Below the pieces are notes generated by a model, which was not told the origin of the DNA, did no database searches, and was given only the letters and a program-made list of their open reading frames with translations. From Chloroflexota bacterium (GTDB lineage: Bacteria; Chloroflexota; UBA11872; VXOZ01), in contig JAPPLM010000047.1 in the NCBI GenBank assembly GCA_028874195.1, positions 94,979 through 158,978 of the forward strand: DNA of 64,000 bases, in the 5' to 3' direction. This document shows, in pieces, positions 48,830 to 57,084 of this stretch. Numbering within the stretch: the first letter of the stretch is position 1; each line of letters begins with the position of its first letter. The translations under genes and the position numbers were made by a program.

Positions 48830-49807
48830 ATGTCTGACATGATGTGGCGGGTTGCCAAACATGAAGGTCTGGGCAATATCGTGATGGAGCAGGTGCCCAT
48901 ACCCGAACTCGGTCCCAATGAGGCGCTCGTGCGCGTCCATGCGAGCCTCATCAGCCGCGGCTCGGAACTTTGGAAGCGCTACATCGACCCCGGGCCGATT
49001 GATCCTGGCAGGATGGGGTATTCTACCGCGGGGGTAATAGAGAAAGTGGGCAGCGAAGTAACCTGGTTTGCGCCCGGGGACCGCGTCTCCTGCGCCGCAC
49101 CTCACGCCGAATATGCAATTTGGGACGCTGGGGCTGCCGTCAGCCGGCGCTTGGCGAAGCTGCCGGACGACGTGCCGTTAGTTGACGGTACCTTTCAACC
49201 CCTCGTCTCGAGTTCCCTTGGCTGGACTGCCGCCGCCGGCATTCAGCCTCAGCACACGGTGGTGATTCTGGGGCTTGGCTTGGTAGGCAATCTTGTCATG
49301 CAGGCCGCGACCCGCTTCATGCCCGCGCAACTGTGCGGCGTGGACATGTTGCCCATTCGTTGCGGCCTCATGGAACAACTGAAAATAGGTACGGTGATTG
49401 ACGGCGCCGCCCGCGATCCGGTCGAGTCCGTGCTGGAACTCACGGACGGGAAGGGAGCGGACATCGTCATCGATTGCGTGGGTGGGCGTGCCGGTGTGAA
49501 GTCTTTTGAGCAGGCGCAAGACATGCTAGTTGCCGGCGGCTTGCTACAGATAATCGGCCTGTACCACGACGTCCCGCTGCTGCTGGATGCCGGCAAGATT
49601 CAGGGCAGGCGCCTGCTTGGCGGCCATTTGCCGGATACCGACCTGAACGCCGCGGCCCGTGCCACGATGGAGGCTCTTTCCAGCGGTCTAATTCGGGTCG
49701 CACCGCTTATTACCCATCAATTCCCGGGCAATCAGGCGAAAGAAGCATTTGACCTGCTCTACGAGCACCCGGAAGACGCCATGGGCGTAATTCTGGAGTG
49801 GACGTAG
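48830..49807 (+). CDS. MDR-family oxidoreductase without zinc ligands, tandem paralogue 2
   Basis: 325 residues from ATG 48830 (AAAGGA ten bases ahead); a GTG at 48821 is too close to that site. Same motifs and length as the copy at 47445: ASLISRGSELWKRY, MGYSTAGVIEKVG, ILGLGLVGNLVM. Differences are scattered, with clusters near residues 52-58, 98-112 and 255-275. Zinc-ligand positions are lost in the same way. Likely NAD(P)-dependent; substrate unknown. Confidence 0.87.
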   Translation: MSDMMWRVAKHEGLGNIVMEQVPIPELGPNEALVRVHASLISRGSELWKRYIDPGPIDPGRMGYSTAGVIEKVGSEVTWFAPGDRVSCAAPHAEYAIWDAGAAVSRRLAKLPDDVPLVDGTFQPLVSSSLGWTAAAGIQPQHTVVILGLGLVGNLVMQAATRFMPAQLCGVDMLPIRCGLMEQLKIGTVIDGAARDPVESVLELTDGKGADIVIDCVGGRAGVKSFEQAQDMLVAGGLLQIIGLYHDVPLLLDAGKIQGRRLLGGHLPDTDLNAAARATMEALSSGLIRVAPLITHQFPGNQAKEAFDLLYEHPEDAMGVILEWT

Positions 49808-50161
49808 CCGGCACGAGACCAGTTGCGCATCGGCTCCGGTAGCGCAGGTTTGCAACCTACGAATCAAGCCTTGCGGCCGCCTTCGGTGGCGCAGATTTGC
49901 AACTCGCGGAGAATCACCCTCACCCTAACCCTTTCCCTTGAGGTGCCTTTGCGCAACCCATTCCCCATGATGGGGGAAGGCCGGGAATCGGATAAACAGG
50001 AGTGACAATCTGCTAGCTAGTAGTGTAAGCACTCCCCTGGATTCCTCGGTTTCCCAACCGCGCTTTCGCCGGAATGACGAAGGTATGCAGGGGTCTCCTC
50101 GAAGGAGAGGGGATTCCAGGCCTCTGCCATGACGTACTCGCAAGTATCGGGAGCGGATCGC
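49808..50161. repeat. 354-base repeat-rich 3' flank of MDR copy 2
   Basis: Family C copies at 49836-49865 and 49885-49909. Then the segments AGGTGCCTTTGCGCAACCCA (49940-49959), GGGGGAAGGCCGGGAAT (49972-49988) and CTAGCTAGTAGTGTAAGC (50012-50029), in the same order as after copy 1. A long family A variant is at 50039-50083. No gene. Confidence 0.8.
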
Positions 50162-51352
50162 TCATTCACTTGCGAGCGCCCGCGCGCCCGGCATTGCATT
50201 CTCGATGCGCTCCGCCGCTGCCATGAGGTTTTCCAGCGAATTGGCAAAGGAGAAGCGTACGTAGCCCTCGCCGGCGGCGCCAAACCCCGTGCCGGAGAGG
50301 GAAGCCACCCCGGCTTCCTCCAGCCAATACTGTTCCAGACGCGCCGAGCCAACCCCCAGTTCCTTCACGTTGCAGAACGCGTAAAATGCCCCTTCCGGCA
50401 CCAAACATGAGAGACCGTCAATCGCGTTTAGCGCGCAGATAAAGGCATCGCGGCGGCGGCGAAACTCCGCCACCATTGCATCTACCGAATCCTGCGGGCC
50501 CGTAAGCGCCTCGATGCCGGCCATCTGCGTAAAGCTCGCCGTGCAGGAGGTGGCGTTGTTGAGGATCAGCCCGATCTTCTCGGCGAGTGGCTCCGGCATC
50601 ACGCCATAGCCCAGGCGCCAGCCCGTCATCGCATAGGTCTTCGAGTGACCGTCCAGCAGGATTGTCTGTTCCTGCATGCCGGGATGCTCCAGAATGGAAG
50701 CGTGGCTGCCTTCGTATACAATGCGGCTGTAAATCTCATCGCTCAGTACCCAGATGGGCTTGCCCCGCACCATGTCAGCGATTTCGCCCAATTCCTCCGC
50801 GGTGAACACACCACCGGTGGGATTGTGGGGAGCGTTCAAGATTATGAGCCGGGTCTTGTCAGTAATGCTGTCACGCAACTCGTCCAAGTCCCAGCGGAAT
50901 TGGCGCTCCTCGTAGAGGGTCAACGGCACCCTGGTGGCGCCGGCGAAGCGCAGCATCGAATCATACGTTGGGAAACCGGGGTCGGGATAGATTGCCTCAT
51001 CGCCAGGATTTACCGTCGCCAAGATACTGGCAAAGACAATGGGTTTCGCACCAGGTGTAACCACTACACTTTCGGGCGAGGTCTCGACACCCCACCCGTG
51101 CTGCACGTATGCAGCAATCACCTCCCGGAATGGCATCAGGCCGGGCGTGGGACCGTAACCCGTATGTCCGTCCCGCAGCGCCTGCACGCCGGCCTCGACG
51201 ATGTTCTCCGGAGTCGGAAAATCCGGCTCGCCGATCTCCAAATGGACGATGTCTTTCCCAGCCCGTTCCAATTGCCGGGCGCGTGCCAAGACGGCAAAGG
51301 CCGATTCGCCTTTCAAGAGGTCGGTTCGCGCGGCAATGTTGGGAACAGCCAT
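50162..51352 (-). CDS. PLP-dependent class I aminotransferase (AspC-like)
   Basis: 396 residues. HLEIGEPDFPTPENI, GYGPTPGLMPFREVIA, APHNPTGGVFT and the PLP Lys in GHSKTYAMTGWRLGY. C-terminal YVRFSFANSLENLMAA carries the carboxylate-binding Arg. Fold-type I aminotransferase acting on aspartate, alanine or aromatic amino acids; specificity cannot be read from sequence alone. Divergent from the MBL hydrolase. Confidence 0.92.
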   Translation of the reverse strand: MAVPNIAARTDLLKGESAFAVLARARQLERAGKDIVHLEIGEPDFPTPENIVEAGVQALRDGHTGYGPTPGLMPFREVIAAYVQHGWGVETSPESVVVTPGAKPIVFASILATVNPGDEAIYPDPGFPTYDSMLRFAGATRVPLTLYEERQFRWDLDELRDSITDKTRLIILNAPHNPTGGVFTAEELGEIADMVRGKPIWVLSDEIYSRIVYEGSHASILEHPGMQEQTILLDGHSKTYAMTGWRLGYGVMPEPLAEKIGLILNNATSCTASFTQMAGIEALTGPQDSVDAMVAEFRRRRDAFICALNAIDGLSCLVPEGAFYAFCNVKELGVGSARLEQYWLEEAGVASLSGTGFGAAGEGYVRFSFANSLENLMAAAERIENAMPGARALASE

Positions 51353-51472
51353 CTACCCACTCCTTTCCCCGATGATAAGCCTAGATCAATTGTACTGTTT
51401 CCCCTAGTCCCCGCCAACACTATGCTACACTCGTCATACAATTGGCACTCTTCTGTGGGCTGGAGGGAAGCC

Positions 51473-52441
51473 ATGGCACTCTCGCCAATGCCTCATGATC
51501 CGCGGTTATACCGCATTACGGCCATCTGGAATTGGGACAGCATCGTTGAACTCTTCTTCATCGATGGCCCCACGCGGGCGCTGATTGACACCGGCGCATC
51601 ATACACGCCGCGGCAGTACGTCGAACCAGCGCTGCGGTGGCTCGGCCTTGAGCTCGCTGATATCGACGTCATCCTCAACACCCATGGGCACCAGGACCAC
51701 ATGGGCGGCAACCACGCGCTGCTGAATCAGGTTGATGCACAGGTTTACATGCACCGCGAAGATGCCTACTTGGTTGAAGACCTCGAGGCGCACATGGACT
51801 TCATCTGGCATGCGGACAGGCATGTTCTCGGCCAAGACCTGTCTGCCCGTCGCGCGCAATTCCTGCATACTGTCACCGGCCCATCGGCAGTACACCGCAA
51901 ACTAGATGACAACGAAATCGTGGACCTCGGCGATGACATTCAACTTCGTGTCGTGCACCTGCCCGGTCACTCGCCCGGGAGCATTGCCTATCATTGGGAA
52001 GACAAGGGAATCGCCTTCGTGGGTGACGCCGTGCAGGGGTACGGCAGCAAGCCTGGCACATTTCCCCTTTACTACACGGCGCGTGGCTACGAGCAATCCA
52101 TGCAGCGGCTGGCCTCACTCCAAATCGAGACTCTGGTGCTCGCCCACCGGTACCTCTGGACCCAGGATGCGCGGGATGCACTCCGAAGCGGCAAGGCTGC
52201 GGAGCAGACCGTGCAGGATAGCATCGCTGTAACACAGATGATTCACCAAGCGGTACAAGAGGCACTTAGGGCGCATGCCGGCGCCGGTTTTCTGCCGGTT
52301 GCGCTCGCCGCCACGCAGGCCCTGGCGGCCGAGATGCCCTTCACCATCGAGCCGCGCACGGGACTGCCCACTGGTTTACCTGCCACCCTCTATAGCCATT
52401 ACACGGAACTAACGGGCGGGAGCAAAAGCCCTGTAACATAG
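51473..52441 (+). CDS. metallo-beta-lactamase-fold hydrolase
   Basis: 322 residues from ATG 51473, where GGAGGGA stands just upstream; the frame stays open to 50645 but that part only lies opposite the aminotransferase. Metal motifs in order: NTHGHQDHMGG (HxHxDH variant), LPGHSPGS, VGDAVQGYG and LAHRYLW. Two-metal site hydrolases of this kind act on thioesters, lactones or phosphoesters. The C-terminal 60 residues are helical and unassigned. Confidence 0.88.
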   Translation: MALSPMPHDPRLYRITAIWNWDSIVELFFIDGPTRALIDTGASYTPRQYVEPALRWLGLELADIDVILNTHGHQDHMGGNHALLNQVDAQVYMHREDAYLVEDLEAHMDFIWHADRHVLGQDLSARRAQFLHTVTGPSAVHRKLDDNEIVDLGDDIQLRVVHLPGHSPGSIAYHWEDKGIAFVGDAVQGYGSKPGTFPLYYTARGYEQSMQRLASLQIETLVLAHRYLWTQDARDALRSGKAAEQTVQDSIAVTQMIHQAVQEALRAHAGAGFLPVALAATQALAAEMPFTIEPRTGLPTGLPATLYSHYTELTGGSKSPVT

Positions 52442-52612
52442 CTCCGGTGGCACGTGACCGGCTTCTTCCCAAAGTCGAAATGTGGTTCGACAGACTTCCG
52501 CCATGACCTGACCAATTGACGTGCTCTGACAGCAACGGGATTACCCGCGTAGAATTATCGCCGGTTGCCCGACCCCTAGCCGCATGTTAGAATCGCGCTG
52601 GGGATAGACAAT

Positions 52613-52697
52613 GCCGAAGTGGCGGAATTGGAAGACGCGCTACGTTCAGGGCGTAGTGGGCCTTGCGCTCGTGAGGGTTCGAATCCCTCCTTCGGCA
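52613..52697 (+). tRNA. tRNA-Leu (anticodon CAG)
   Basis: 85 bases. Acceptor arms GCCGAAG/CTTCGGC pair fully. The anticodon arm CTACG-TTCAGGG-CGTAG gives CAG. A long variable arm (class II) and the TTCGAAT T-loop are present. The CCA end is not encoded (ACCT follows). Confidence 0.95.
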
Positions 52698-52753
52698 CCT
52701 TATGGAGATGGTAGCTCTGGCAACCATCCAACATTCAGACGTTGGGAGAGAGA

Positions 52754-53587
52754 ATGAGCGCACAGGAATCCGACCGTCTAGGCCCACTATTCACGCAGTA
52801 TGTGCAATCAGTGGGCGTCGCAAACTTGAACGGCGAAGAAGCGCAGCATCTCCGCAGATTTGTCAGTTGGTGCGGCCCGGATACCCGCATCGGAGCTATC
52901 TACCCCCATCAACTTCAGGCCTATCTCGACCAAGTTGCGGCATCCGCCGATCCGAAACTGTGTGCCAGTGCGTTACGCACGTTCTTCTCCCACGCCAGCA
53001 AGGCCGGCTGGGTAGAAAATAACCCAGCTACGGGACTGAGAATTACGAAACGGAGCACGAAGAGCGACCCACGCGCCGCATCCGCCCAAACCGGCAACAC
53101 TTTCATCAGCCGGAAGCGGTACGACGAGTTGAGTATTGAATTAGAGCAACACAAGGGCGAAGGACGCGAGCGTATCAGCCACCTCTTACATGCCGCCATA
53201 AAGGATGGCGATCTGCGCGAGAATGCCGCCTACGACGAGGCCAAATACCAGCAAGGCATGCTGGAAGCGCGCATTCGAGAATTGGAGCAAACTCTCCGCA
53301 CGAGCACGATTACTGAAGAAGAAACACAATCAGCAAACGAAGACAGTGATGCTGTCGCCGACGAGGGCATAAAGATTGGCATGCGTGTCGAGTTAGAGCT
53401 CACCGACGGCAGCGAAACGATTGCCTACCAGCTCGTGGGACCGTCGGAAGTAGATCCGCTCGAAGGTCGGATTTCCTATCTTTCGCCCGTCGGCGCCAGT
53501 CTCCTCGCCAAGCGCGCGGGGGACACGGTTGCTGTGGAAACACCTGCGGGCAGCGAGACGTACCGAGTCTTGAGCTACTCTTTCTAG
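52754..53587 (+). CDS. Gre-family transcript cleavage factor with an N-terminal recombinase-like SAM domain
   Basis: 277 residues from ATG 52754 (GAGAGA ahead). Residues about 10-98 look like the core-binding (SAM-like) domain of tyrosine recombinases: four helices with IGAIYPHQLQAYL, LCASALRTFFSHASKAGWV and NNPATGLRI. Residues about 118-185 form the Gre coiled coil with GDLRENAAYDEA; D153 and E156 match the acidic tip that enters RNA polymerase. Residues about 205-277 are the FKBP-like Gre C-terminal domain. GreA itself is about 158 residues, so this is GreA plus an extra 100-residue DNA-binding-type domain and a loop. It follows tRNA-Leu. Confidence 0.8.
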   Translation: MSAQESDRLGPLFTQYVQSVGVANLNGEEAQHLRRFVSWCGPDTRIGAIYPHQLQAYLDQVAASADPKLCASALRTFFSHASKAGWVENNPATGLRITKRSTKSDPRAASAQTGNTFISRKRYDELSIELEQHKGEGRERISHLLHAAIKDGDLRENAAYDEAKYQQGMLEARIRELEQTLRTSTITEEETQSANEDSDAVADEGIKIGMRVELELTDGSETIAYQLVGPSEVDPLEGRISYLSPVGASLLAKRAGDTVAVETPAGSETYRVLSYSF

Positions 53588-53777
53588 CCGGTCTTTGGTG
53601 TCGCCAGCCGCATACCGCTCTGTAGCCTAGCGCAGTCGTGCTGGGCATCGTCTCAGGCTAACTCCAACGCGGAACCGGGGACAAGTATTGCAGCAACTGC
53701 CGCCTCCCTCGGTAGCGGCGGTTTCTCGCTTGCCTTGCCATTGCCTGTGAGCGCTCCTAGTACAGCCTTCGATTGGC

Positions 53778-53786
53778 TGGTACAAT
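53778..53786 (+). promoter_or_regulatory. possible extended -10 element
   Basis: TGGTACAAT about 45 bases before the zinc-ribbon membrane protein gene; no clear -35. Confidence 0.3.
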
Positions 53787-53826
53787 ACGAGAGTACCCGC
53801 CGGAGTTCGTCCACCATGAGGATGCC

Positions 53827-54255
53827 ATGATCGAGACCTTGGCCACCGTCCTAAATTACGTTCTTGCCTTCCTCATCGCCTACGCGATTGCGCTGTGGAT
53901 TGCGCTCGCCATTTGGGCCTTCTATGACATTCGCACACGAACCAGCGATATCTTGGTGCAGCTCTTTTCGGTCCTGCTCGTGCTTGTCTTCAATATATTT
54001 GGCCTCATCCTCTACCTGTTTCTCCGTCCCAAGGAGACGTTGGCAGAAGCAAACGTGCTGGCGCTGGAAGAAGAGAGCTACCTGGCCGAAAGCGAAACGA
54101 TGTCTCGCTGTTCCAATTGCAACTATCGCCTGGAAAACGATTACGTGCTCTGTCCAATGTGTCAGATGGAAGTTAGAAAGCGCTGTACCGGCTGCCGAAA
54201 CCTCGCCGACTTGCGGTGGAACGCCTGCGCCTACTGCGGTACGCCGGTGCACTAA
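53827..54255 (+). CDS. two-helix membrane protein with C-terminal zinc ribbon
   Basis: 142 residues from ATG 53827 (GAGG five bases ahead). Hydrophobic segments at about 10-35 and 45-68. The tail has two CxxC pairs (CSNCNYR ... CPMCQ) and a second set (CTGCRN ... CAYCG), i.e. a double zinc-ribbon. Likely a membrane protein with a cytoplasmic zinc-binding tail; function unknown. Confidence 0.78.
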   Translation: MIETLATVLNYVLAFLIAYAIALWIALAIWAFYDIRTRTSDILVQLFSVLLVLVFNIFGLILYLFLRPKETLAEANVLALEEESYLAESETMSRCSNCNYRLENDYVLCPMCQMEVRKRCTGCRNLADLRWNACAYCGTPVH

Positions 54256-54299
54256 GAACCTATCCGGTAGCCCCTGTGTGAACGGTCTTGGTAGACAAA

Positions 54300-54331
54300 A
54301 CGTTCGTCCTGAGCTTGTCGAAGGGCGAGCG
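54300..54331. repeat. dispersed repeat, family B (inverted orientation)
   Basis: ACGTTCGTCCTGAGCTTGTC then GAAGGGCGAGC: reverse orientation of family B. Confidence 0.8.
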
Positions 54332-54464
54332 TGCATGTGCCGAAAGCAAGCTGTCGGATAGGCTCCAAGCGCTCGTGGGCCCTGCTGGGTGACGAAAGGC
54401 GGCTTCCGGTCACAAACTCTTTACTTTCCTCCCTTAAACATCGCCTGCTCGCCTAAGGAATACC

Positions 54465-55235
54465 GTGCCTTTCAACCCCGACCAGGACACTGAAAGCCAG
54501 CCGCTGCCTTCACCTCCCGCTGCATCTGATATTTCCAGGATTGCGGTCCGCGAGTGGCCGGTAGCAGAACGTCCGCGGGAACGCCTGCGCGACCTCGGCC
54601 CGGCCCATCTCTCCACAGCGGAGCTGCTTGCCATCATCCTGCGTACCGGCACGCGGGAGATCTCAGTCGTCGCACTCGCTCAAGGCTTACTCGACAAATA
54701 TGGCGGGGCCGGTGGCTTGCCCCAAGCAAGTTTTCGCGAGATTACTCAGTATCCCGGCGTTGGTGAGGCCAAGGCCGCTCAGTTGAAGGCGGCCTTGGAG
54801 CTTGGCCGCAGAGCAAGCGCCAGTGCACGGCCGGAACGGCCAGTAATTCGCTCAGCCACCGACGCAAAGCACTACTTGCTCTCCGACTTCGTGGATGAGG
54901 AGCAGGAGAAATTCCTCGTTGTTCTGCTCGATACAAAGCATCACGTCGTGGGCAAGGAAATCCTGTATCGCGGCACGCTAAACCAGACGGCCATCCGCCC
55001 TGCCGAGGTCTTCCGTCAGGCGGTGCGCGCCAACTGCGCGTCGGTGCTGGTTGCCCATAACCACCCGAGTGGCGACCCTACACCCTCTGCCGATGACGTA
55101 GCCACCACGGCCCGCTTGGAGAAAGTCGGTGAACTCTTGGACATCAAGCTCGTCGATCACATCATCATGACGCGCGATGCGGCACTCTCACTGCGGGAGA
55201 AGGGCCTCGGGTTTTCCAACAGAAACACGAACTGA
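54465..55235 (+). CDS. radC: RadC-family JAB-domain protein
   Basis: 256 residues, GTG start with AAGGA ahead. N-terminal helix-hairpin-helix region (PRERLRDLGPAHLSTAELLA and YPGVGEAKAAQLKAALELG). C-terminal JAB/MPN+ metal site in LVAHNHPSGDPTPSADD, the usual RadC motif. Historically linked to DNA repair; the true activity of RadC remains unclear. Length is close to the family norm. Confidence 0.94.
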   Translation: MPFNPDQDTESQPLPSPPAASDISRIAVREWPVAERPRERLRDLGPAHLSTAELLAIILRTGTREISVVALAQGLLDKYGGAGGLPQASFREITQYPGVGEAKAAQLKAALELGRRASASARPERPVIRSATDAKHYLLSDFVDEEQEKFLVVLLDTKHHVVGKEILYRGTLNQTAIRPAEVFRQAVRANCASVLVAHNHPSGDPTPSADDVATTARLEKVGELLDIKLVDHIIMTRDAALSLREKGLGFSNRNTN

Positions 55236-55418
55236 GGTCGTGTCTTATCCGCAAAGACGCGCGGAGGCGTCCATAGTAACGCAAATGTGAATTCTTAGAG
55301 AGCGTGCAAGCTGCAAGTCCGAAAGAGCGCGGCCTCGTTGCCGAACAAAACATGCAGTTCGTCGTGCAGTGCTATGCTATAGATAGAGCGAACCCGTTGC
55401 CCTTGGGAGGAAACCGCC

Positions 55419-56066
55419 ACGAAATCGTTCGCTAAGGAAGTCCTTCATACTCTCCTACTCACTGCCATAATCTTCTTTGGCACCCGTCTTGCGGTACAAA
55501 ACTACCGCGTTGAAGGGAGCAGCATGTATAGCACCTTGCACCACAGCGAGTTTGTCTTAGTCAACAAGCTGGCCTACGTGCGCTCGGAACCGCAGCATGG
55601 CGATATCATCGTCTTCAACTACCCAGATGATCCCTCGGAGCAATTCGTGAAGCGCATCATCGCCATTCCGGGCGACACAATCGAGATACGCCAAGGCACC
55701 GTCTACGTGAATGGAGAGAAGATTACCGAACCGTACGTCAGCAGAGGCGCGCAACTCGCGGGTTTTGTCAGCCGTGACGAGTTGGCAAGTCGTACCGTGC
55801 CCGCCGATTCCTACTTCGTCATGGGAGACAATCGGCGCGGCAGCCGGGATTCCCGTGAATGGGGATTCCTGCCGCGCAAATTCATCGTGGGCAAGGTATG
55901 GGTAGCCTACTGGCCTCCAGAGGATTTCGGTGTTATACAGCACTTCGATCTCAGCGTGCCGGAGCCCGCCGGACGCAAAGAAGCGGCTGACTTCGACAGG
56001 GTCGCTGACCTCGACAAAGTCGACGTCTACGACAAAGTCGACGTCTACGACAAGGTTCCGGCTTAG
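55419..56066 (+). CDS. lepB: signal peptidase I, apparent ACG start
   Basis: Read from ACG 55419 the protein has 215 residues: a membrane helix (about 8-26), then NYRVEGSSM with catalytic Ser35, base Lys78 in FVKRIIAIPGD, and GDNRRGSRDSREWGFLP. ATG 55524 would begin one residue after the catalytic Ser and would lack the anchor, so it cannot be the real start. Between the upstream stop (TAG 55380) and the helix no ATG, GTG or TTG occurs in frame, but GGGAGG stands eight bases ahead of ACG 55419. Type I signal peptidases cleave exported preproteins. The last 25 residues contain an 18-base repeat. It overlaps the next gene's start by one base. Confidence 0.85.
   Translation, partial: TKSFAKEVLHTLLLTAIIFFGTRLAVQNYRVEGSSMYSTLHHSEFVLVNKLAYVRSEPQHGDIIVFNYPDDPSEQFVKRIIAIPGDTIEIRQGTVYVNGEKITEPYVSRGAQLAGFVSRDELASRTVPADSYFVMGDNRRGSRDSREWGFLPRKFIVGKVWVAYWPPEDFGVIQHFDLSVPEPAGRKEAADFDRVADLDKVDVYDKVDVYDKVPA
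56013..56056 (+). repeat. in-gene 18-base tandem repeat in the signal peptidase tail
   Basis: GACAAAGTCGACGTCTAC occurs twice without change (56013-56030, 56031-56048) and then partially. It encodes DKVDVY twice and gives an acidic, repetitive C-terminus after the catalytic domain. Confidence 0.9.
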
Positions 56067-56500
56067 TGCCTCCCGACCTCTTCGAATACCTGTTCGCGGC
56101 GCCCGGGCCGCCGGGGTCCTTCTACCGCGAGCTTGCCCCTCTGCTTACTATAGGCTTCGGCTCAGGCCTGGGGATATCGTTTGTCTACTACTTGATCAGC
56201 GGCATGCTCTTCGGCAGCAGCCCTCTGCGGCGCTTGGCCGTGCGGGTAGTGCTGCTCACCAGCATGGTCATCAACGGTCTCGGCCTATTTGCCGTTTTCC
56301 TACGTCAGGCAGGCTGGGGCATCCTCTCCTACCGTTTCGTGCTCGTCCTGATCGCCATTGTGCAGGTGTATATTTTAGTCAGGACGTTCTGGTACCTCTT
56401 CCGCGTGTTGCCTCGCAAATTAACAGAATCCGCTGAAGAAAAGAGCAAGAAGTCGTCTGGTGGGCGGCGCAAACGCTCCACGCGGCGTAAGAAGCGCTAG
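56066..56500 (+). CDS. small polytopic membrane protein, unknown
   Basis: 144 residues, GTG start overlapping the lepB stop. Hydrophobic segments at about 24-48, 58-80 and 87-108, then a strongly basic tail (Lys/Arg/Ser-rich, about 117-144). I do not recognise the family. Coupling to lepB suggests co-expression. Confidence 0.7.
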   Translation: MPPDLFEYLFAAPGPPGSFYRELAPLLTIGFGSGLGISFVYYLISGMLFGSSPLRRLAVRVVLLTSMVINGLGLFAVFLRQAGWGILSYRFVLVLIAIVQVYILVRTFWYLFRVLPRKLTESAEEKSKKSSGGRRKRSTRRKKR

Positions 56501-56551
56501 CGATCATAACAGGAAAGTCAGCGGAGTTTTGCAGGGGTACTGCCTAATGAA

Positions 56552-57055
56552 TTACGGCTCGAAGGGCACCGCAGCCATGGTCCCCTTGAGCCGATCGAAG
56601 GTCCGCTCCAGCTCTTCAGAGATTACGCGGGTTCCGGAAAAGACCGTCATATAGTTCGTATCCCCCTCCCAGCGCGGCACGATGTGCGCGTGGACGTGAT
56701 CGAGGATGCCGGCGCCCGCGGCGGCGCCTAAGTTCATGCCGACATTCACGGCATCAGGCTGGAACGTCCTGCGCAGAAGGCGCACCCCGTAGCGGACAAC
56801 GTGCATCACGTTTGCGCTCTCATCTGCGGTCAAGTCAGTGAGGTCGCCAACGTGCCGATACGGCACCACGAGAAGATGTCCGTTATTATAGGGATAGCGA
56901 TTGAGGATAATGAAGCATATTTCGCTCCGATACAGCACGAGATTGGCTCTATCGTCGGCTCCCTGGCTTGCTTCACAGAACACGCACGTATCGGTAGACC
57001 GCTTCTCTCTTGCCAAGTATTCCATACGCCACGGTGACCAGAGTATATCTCTCAT
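56552..57055 (-). CDS. HIT-family hydrolase (Ap4A/AMP phosphorylase-like)
   Basis: 167 residues. HIT triad HVHAHIVPRW. A CVFC pair near residue 25 and LLVVPYRHVGDL are typical of bacterial Ap4A phosphorylase/HIT proteins. The family hydrolyses or phosphorolyses nucleotide phosphoramidates or dinucleoside polyphosphates. Head-to-head with rsmG. Confidence 0.9.
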   Translation of the reverse strand: MRDILWSPWRMEYLAREKRSTDTCVFCEASQGADDRANLVLYRSEICFIILNRYPYNNGHLLVVPYRHVGDLTDLTADESANVMHVVRYGVRLLRRTFQPDAVNVGMNLGAAAGAGILDHVHAHIVPRWEGDTNYMTVFSGTRVISEELERTFDRLKGTMAAVPFEP

Positions 57056-57084
57056 CTTCTCTACCGGATGACTTTGCTCATCTC

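Noticed and set aside
50645-51472. 5' extension of the MBL hydrolase by 276 codons
   Set aside because: Antisense to the aminotransferase; ATG 51473 has a good ribosome site and begins the conserved part.
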